A DNA stretch of 64,000 nt from Bathymodiolus brooksi. Lineage: Eukaryota > Mollusca > Bivalvia > Mytilida > Modiolidae. The translations under genes and the position numbers were made by a program. Every line of letters begins with the position of its first letter. The stretch's first letter is position 1. Location of the stretch: positions 58,230,369-58,294,368 of the forward strand of contig OY804588.1 in NCBI GenBank assembly GCA_963680875.1, read 5' to 3'. Below are positions 61,880 to 64,000 of this stretch, in pieces. A model generated the notes under the pieces. The model saw only the letters and a list, made by a program, of their open reading frames with translations. It made no database searches and had not been told where the DNA came from.

Positions 61880-62820
61880 ACTGATAATCCTGCCAAAAAA
61901 GGGGGAGGTGAATCAATCATTTATCAACAGAATAGGAACTCACTGAAAGGGAGGGGGGGACATGTCAATCATTCACTAACAATCTGGGTATTCATCGAAA
62001 AGGAGGGGTCAATAATTCACCAATAAATTAGAACTAACTAAAACAGGGGCCGGGTCAATCATTCATTCACAACCTGGGAACTCACTAAAAAAGGGTGTGT
62101 GTCAATCATTCACTAACAATCTGGGAACTCACTAAAACTAGAGGCTCAGTGGGCTGAGCCTGTGTCGCTCACCTTTCATTCTGCTTTGAGGAAACTTAAT
62201 ACAGAACCTCCCATAGATGCTTCCCACCAAGTTTTGGTCATTTGGCTAAACAGTTACAAAGAAGAAGATATTTAGAAATCGACCAATCAGAAACAAGAAT
62301 GGCCTGTGGCGGCCATGTTTATTGACGGATCGGAACTAAATGAGCAATCTTTATAGATGACCTTCCTTTTGCGGCCATGTTTGTCAACGGATTGGAACTA
62401 AATGAGCAATCTTTATAGAGGACCTTCCAAGGATGCTTCCTACCAAGTTTCGATTCATTTGGCCAAGCGGTTTCAGAGGAGAAGATTTAAAAAAATCGGC
62501 CAATCAGAAACAAGAATTGCCTATGGTGGCCATGTTTGTTAATGGATCCGGACAAAATGAGCAATCTTTAGAGAGGACCTTCCATAGATGTTTCCTACCA
62601 AGTTTCACTTCATTTGGCTGAGGGGTTTCAAAGGAGAAGATTAAAATGTGAAAAGTTAACGGACGACGGACACCAAGTGATGGCAAAAGCTCACATTGCC
62701 TTTGGGAAGGTCAGCTAAAAAAAGGGTGTGTATCAATCATTCACTAACTATCTGGAAACTCACTAAAAGGGCAGGGGGGTGTAAATCTTTCACCAACAAT
62801 CTGGAAACTCACTAAAAAGC
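61880..62820. repeat. ~45-bp minisatellite interrupted by an AGCTCACC element
   Basis: Units 'tcaatcattcactaacaatc' plus 'tgggaactcactaaaa' and a G-rich joint occur at 61905-62140 and again at 62725-62820. The intervening 62140-62720 is the inserted element. Confidence 0.8.
62140..62720 (+). mobile_element. AGCTCACC-family element with clear insertion edges
   Basis: Left end ACTAGAGGCTCAGTGGGCTG and right end ...GGGAAGGTCAGCTAAAA lie within an A run of the minisatellite unit, so both ends can be read. Internal ~150-bp subrepeats as in the other copies. No ORF of note. Confidence 0.8.
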
Positions 62821-62824
62821 TTGA

Positions 62825-63600
62825 TTACTCAGGACCATGCTTTATAACATTCCAAGCAAACATGACACGTTGCTCTAACAATTGTACGACATACTGACAT
62901 GTCACCAACATTGTAGCAGGAAGTGAGATGGGGTACAATTTTCCTCCCTCCAAAAACAATGAGTGACTGCTTCTGTTACAAACCGTAATAAATATGATAT
63001 GACTATTAAATGGACCGAGCTTGTCGATGATGTGGGAGGGAGAAGCACAATTCTTAATGTAAGTAATGGGACAGGAAGGGAGAGGGGGTACAATTTCCTT
63101 ATACCCAAACACAATGAGTGATGAAAATGTGACCTCTTAATACAGGTACGACTGTACTACATTAATATACATCCGAATAGTATAGTCTTAAAAGTACATT
63201 TCTCTCTAATACTCAAAATAGAGATCTGTGTTTATTACTATCATTGGGTCAATATCTCTGAATAGTAGGAGATGAGGGAGTGACTAGTAGGAGATGAGGG
63301 AGGGTATCATTCTCCCAGTAGCCATTGCTTTGGCACTGACATGGGTTTATTAGATATATTTATGTTTGAAATTTAGGCAACATATTAGAGCTACTTAAGG
63401 TCAATCTTCCACTGGCATAGATAAAGTTTTTGGTCATCATGTTTAGGTCATTTAGTTTGCTTTGAATATCAGAGTACTTTGTTATTCCAGAAATTTATAT
63501 GGTTTTTTTTGGTTCTGTTTAAACTGAATGTATTTTATTCATCCATGTATATTTTTCACTATCCAGTTTATACTTCACCCTAGTTGAAATCAGTTTTAAA
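62825..63600. other. Gene-free stretch
   Basis: A short duplicated 'agtaggagatgagggag' near 63267-63300 and G-rich blocks; nothing coding recognised. Confidence 0.4.
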
Positions 63601-63689
63601 AGTTCAAATTCAAGATCGTTTTTTTTAATTTCAATAATAATAATATCCTTTTTTTACTCTTCCCCCCAAAACCCTGAATATAGAACATG

Positions 63690-64000
63690 ACAATAATGAC
63701 CTTATTCTCCGTAATAATGAGAAATATCATTCCAAATATTGACCTCACTCTATCTAATATTTAACATAACAATCTAAATATTGACCTCAATCTCCTAACA
63801 ATTTAACATAAGAATCTAAATATTGACCTTGATCTCCTAAATATCTAACATAACAATTCAAATATTTACTTCGATCTCCCAATAATTTTACATAACAATC
63901 TAAATATTGAATTTTATCTCCTAAATATAGACAATAACAATTTATATATTGACCTCGATCTCCTAAATATTTAACATAACAATACAAATGTTGACCTCAT
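63690..64000. repeat. 42-bp minisatellite running to the window edge
   Basis: 'aatattgacctcaatctcct' and 'aacatttaacataacaatct'-type units recur every 42 bp (63779, 63821 and so on), about seven copies, cut by the window end. Confidence 0.85.

Overview
The window looks like a repeat-dense, AT-rich metazoan genome, most likely a bivalve mollusc and plausibly a mussel or a relative. The basis is: spliced genes with GT-AG introns; tRNA-derived SINEs whose 3' part carries a conserved CCGCCACGATATAGC-type core; the dispersed 'AGCTCACC ... CTTCTCCTCTGAAAC' repeats that I recognise from bivalve genomes; and a dispersed reverse-transcriptase family (IGIPMGTNCGPLLADLF-type) that I associate with mussels. 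The species cannot be fixed from sequence alone.

Two spliced genes could be assembled by hand. (1) A complete animal haem peroxidase on the minus strand, 34088 down to 15428: 16 coding exons with consistent phases throughout, 752 predicted residues, a signal peptide, a charged propeptide with a basic RRNR site, and the full peroxidase domain (distal Gln/Asp-His-Asp, Ca loop, distal Arg, proximal His, terminal Cys). The Glu that normally forms one haem ester bond is replaced by Val. (2) A smaller plus-strand gene, 50809-56706: five exons, 292 residues, N-terminal coiled coil, no recognised family, and a GC-AG first intron. A third coding segment, 2087-2734, carries three KEEPVD-type (SUMO-acceptor-like) repeats.

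Layout. 1-6715: SINEs, AGCTCACC-family repeats, the KEEPVD exon and a foldback element. 6966-11592: a decayed hAT-like transposon (12-bp ends, 6-bp target duplication) with a BED-like zinc-finger ORF and transposase fragments; it has been split by a 1.7-kb foldback element with a 9-bp target duplication and by a second small element. 11.6-15.2 kb: decayed repeats and reverse-transcriptase relics. 15.4-34.1 kb: the peroxidase gene, with introns full of SINEs, MITEs, a LINE remnant lacking its RT domain, and minisatellites, two of which copy the gene's own splice-acceptor/exon edges. 34.9-43.9 kb: a roughly 9-kb satellite of 62-bp units with higher-order structure. 45.24-45.99 kb: a 22-bp array. 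46.47-46.82 kb: a CAAT/CAAG tetranucleotide array. 47.8-50.8 kb: a MITE, a SINE, a Tc1-like transposase fragment and a retroelement tail. 50.8-56.7 kb: the coiled-coil gene. 56.7-64 kb: retroelement relics, a small hAT MITE, AGCTCACC elements and two more minisatellites.

The most notable pattern is that the 62-bp and 22-bp arrays both grow out of the same short segment in the 3' tail of the dispersed retroelement family. That family also lies elsewhere in the window as single, unamplified copies, so the segment looks like a recurrent nucleation site for satellite formation. No bacterial, organellar, viral, rRNA or CRISPR features were seen.
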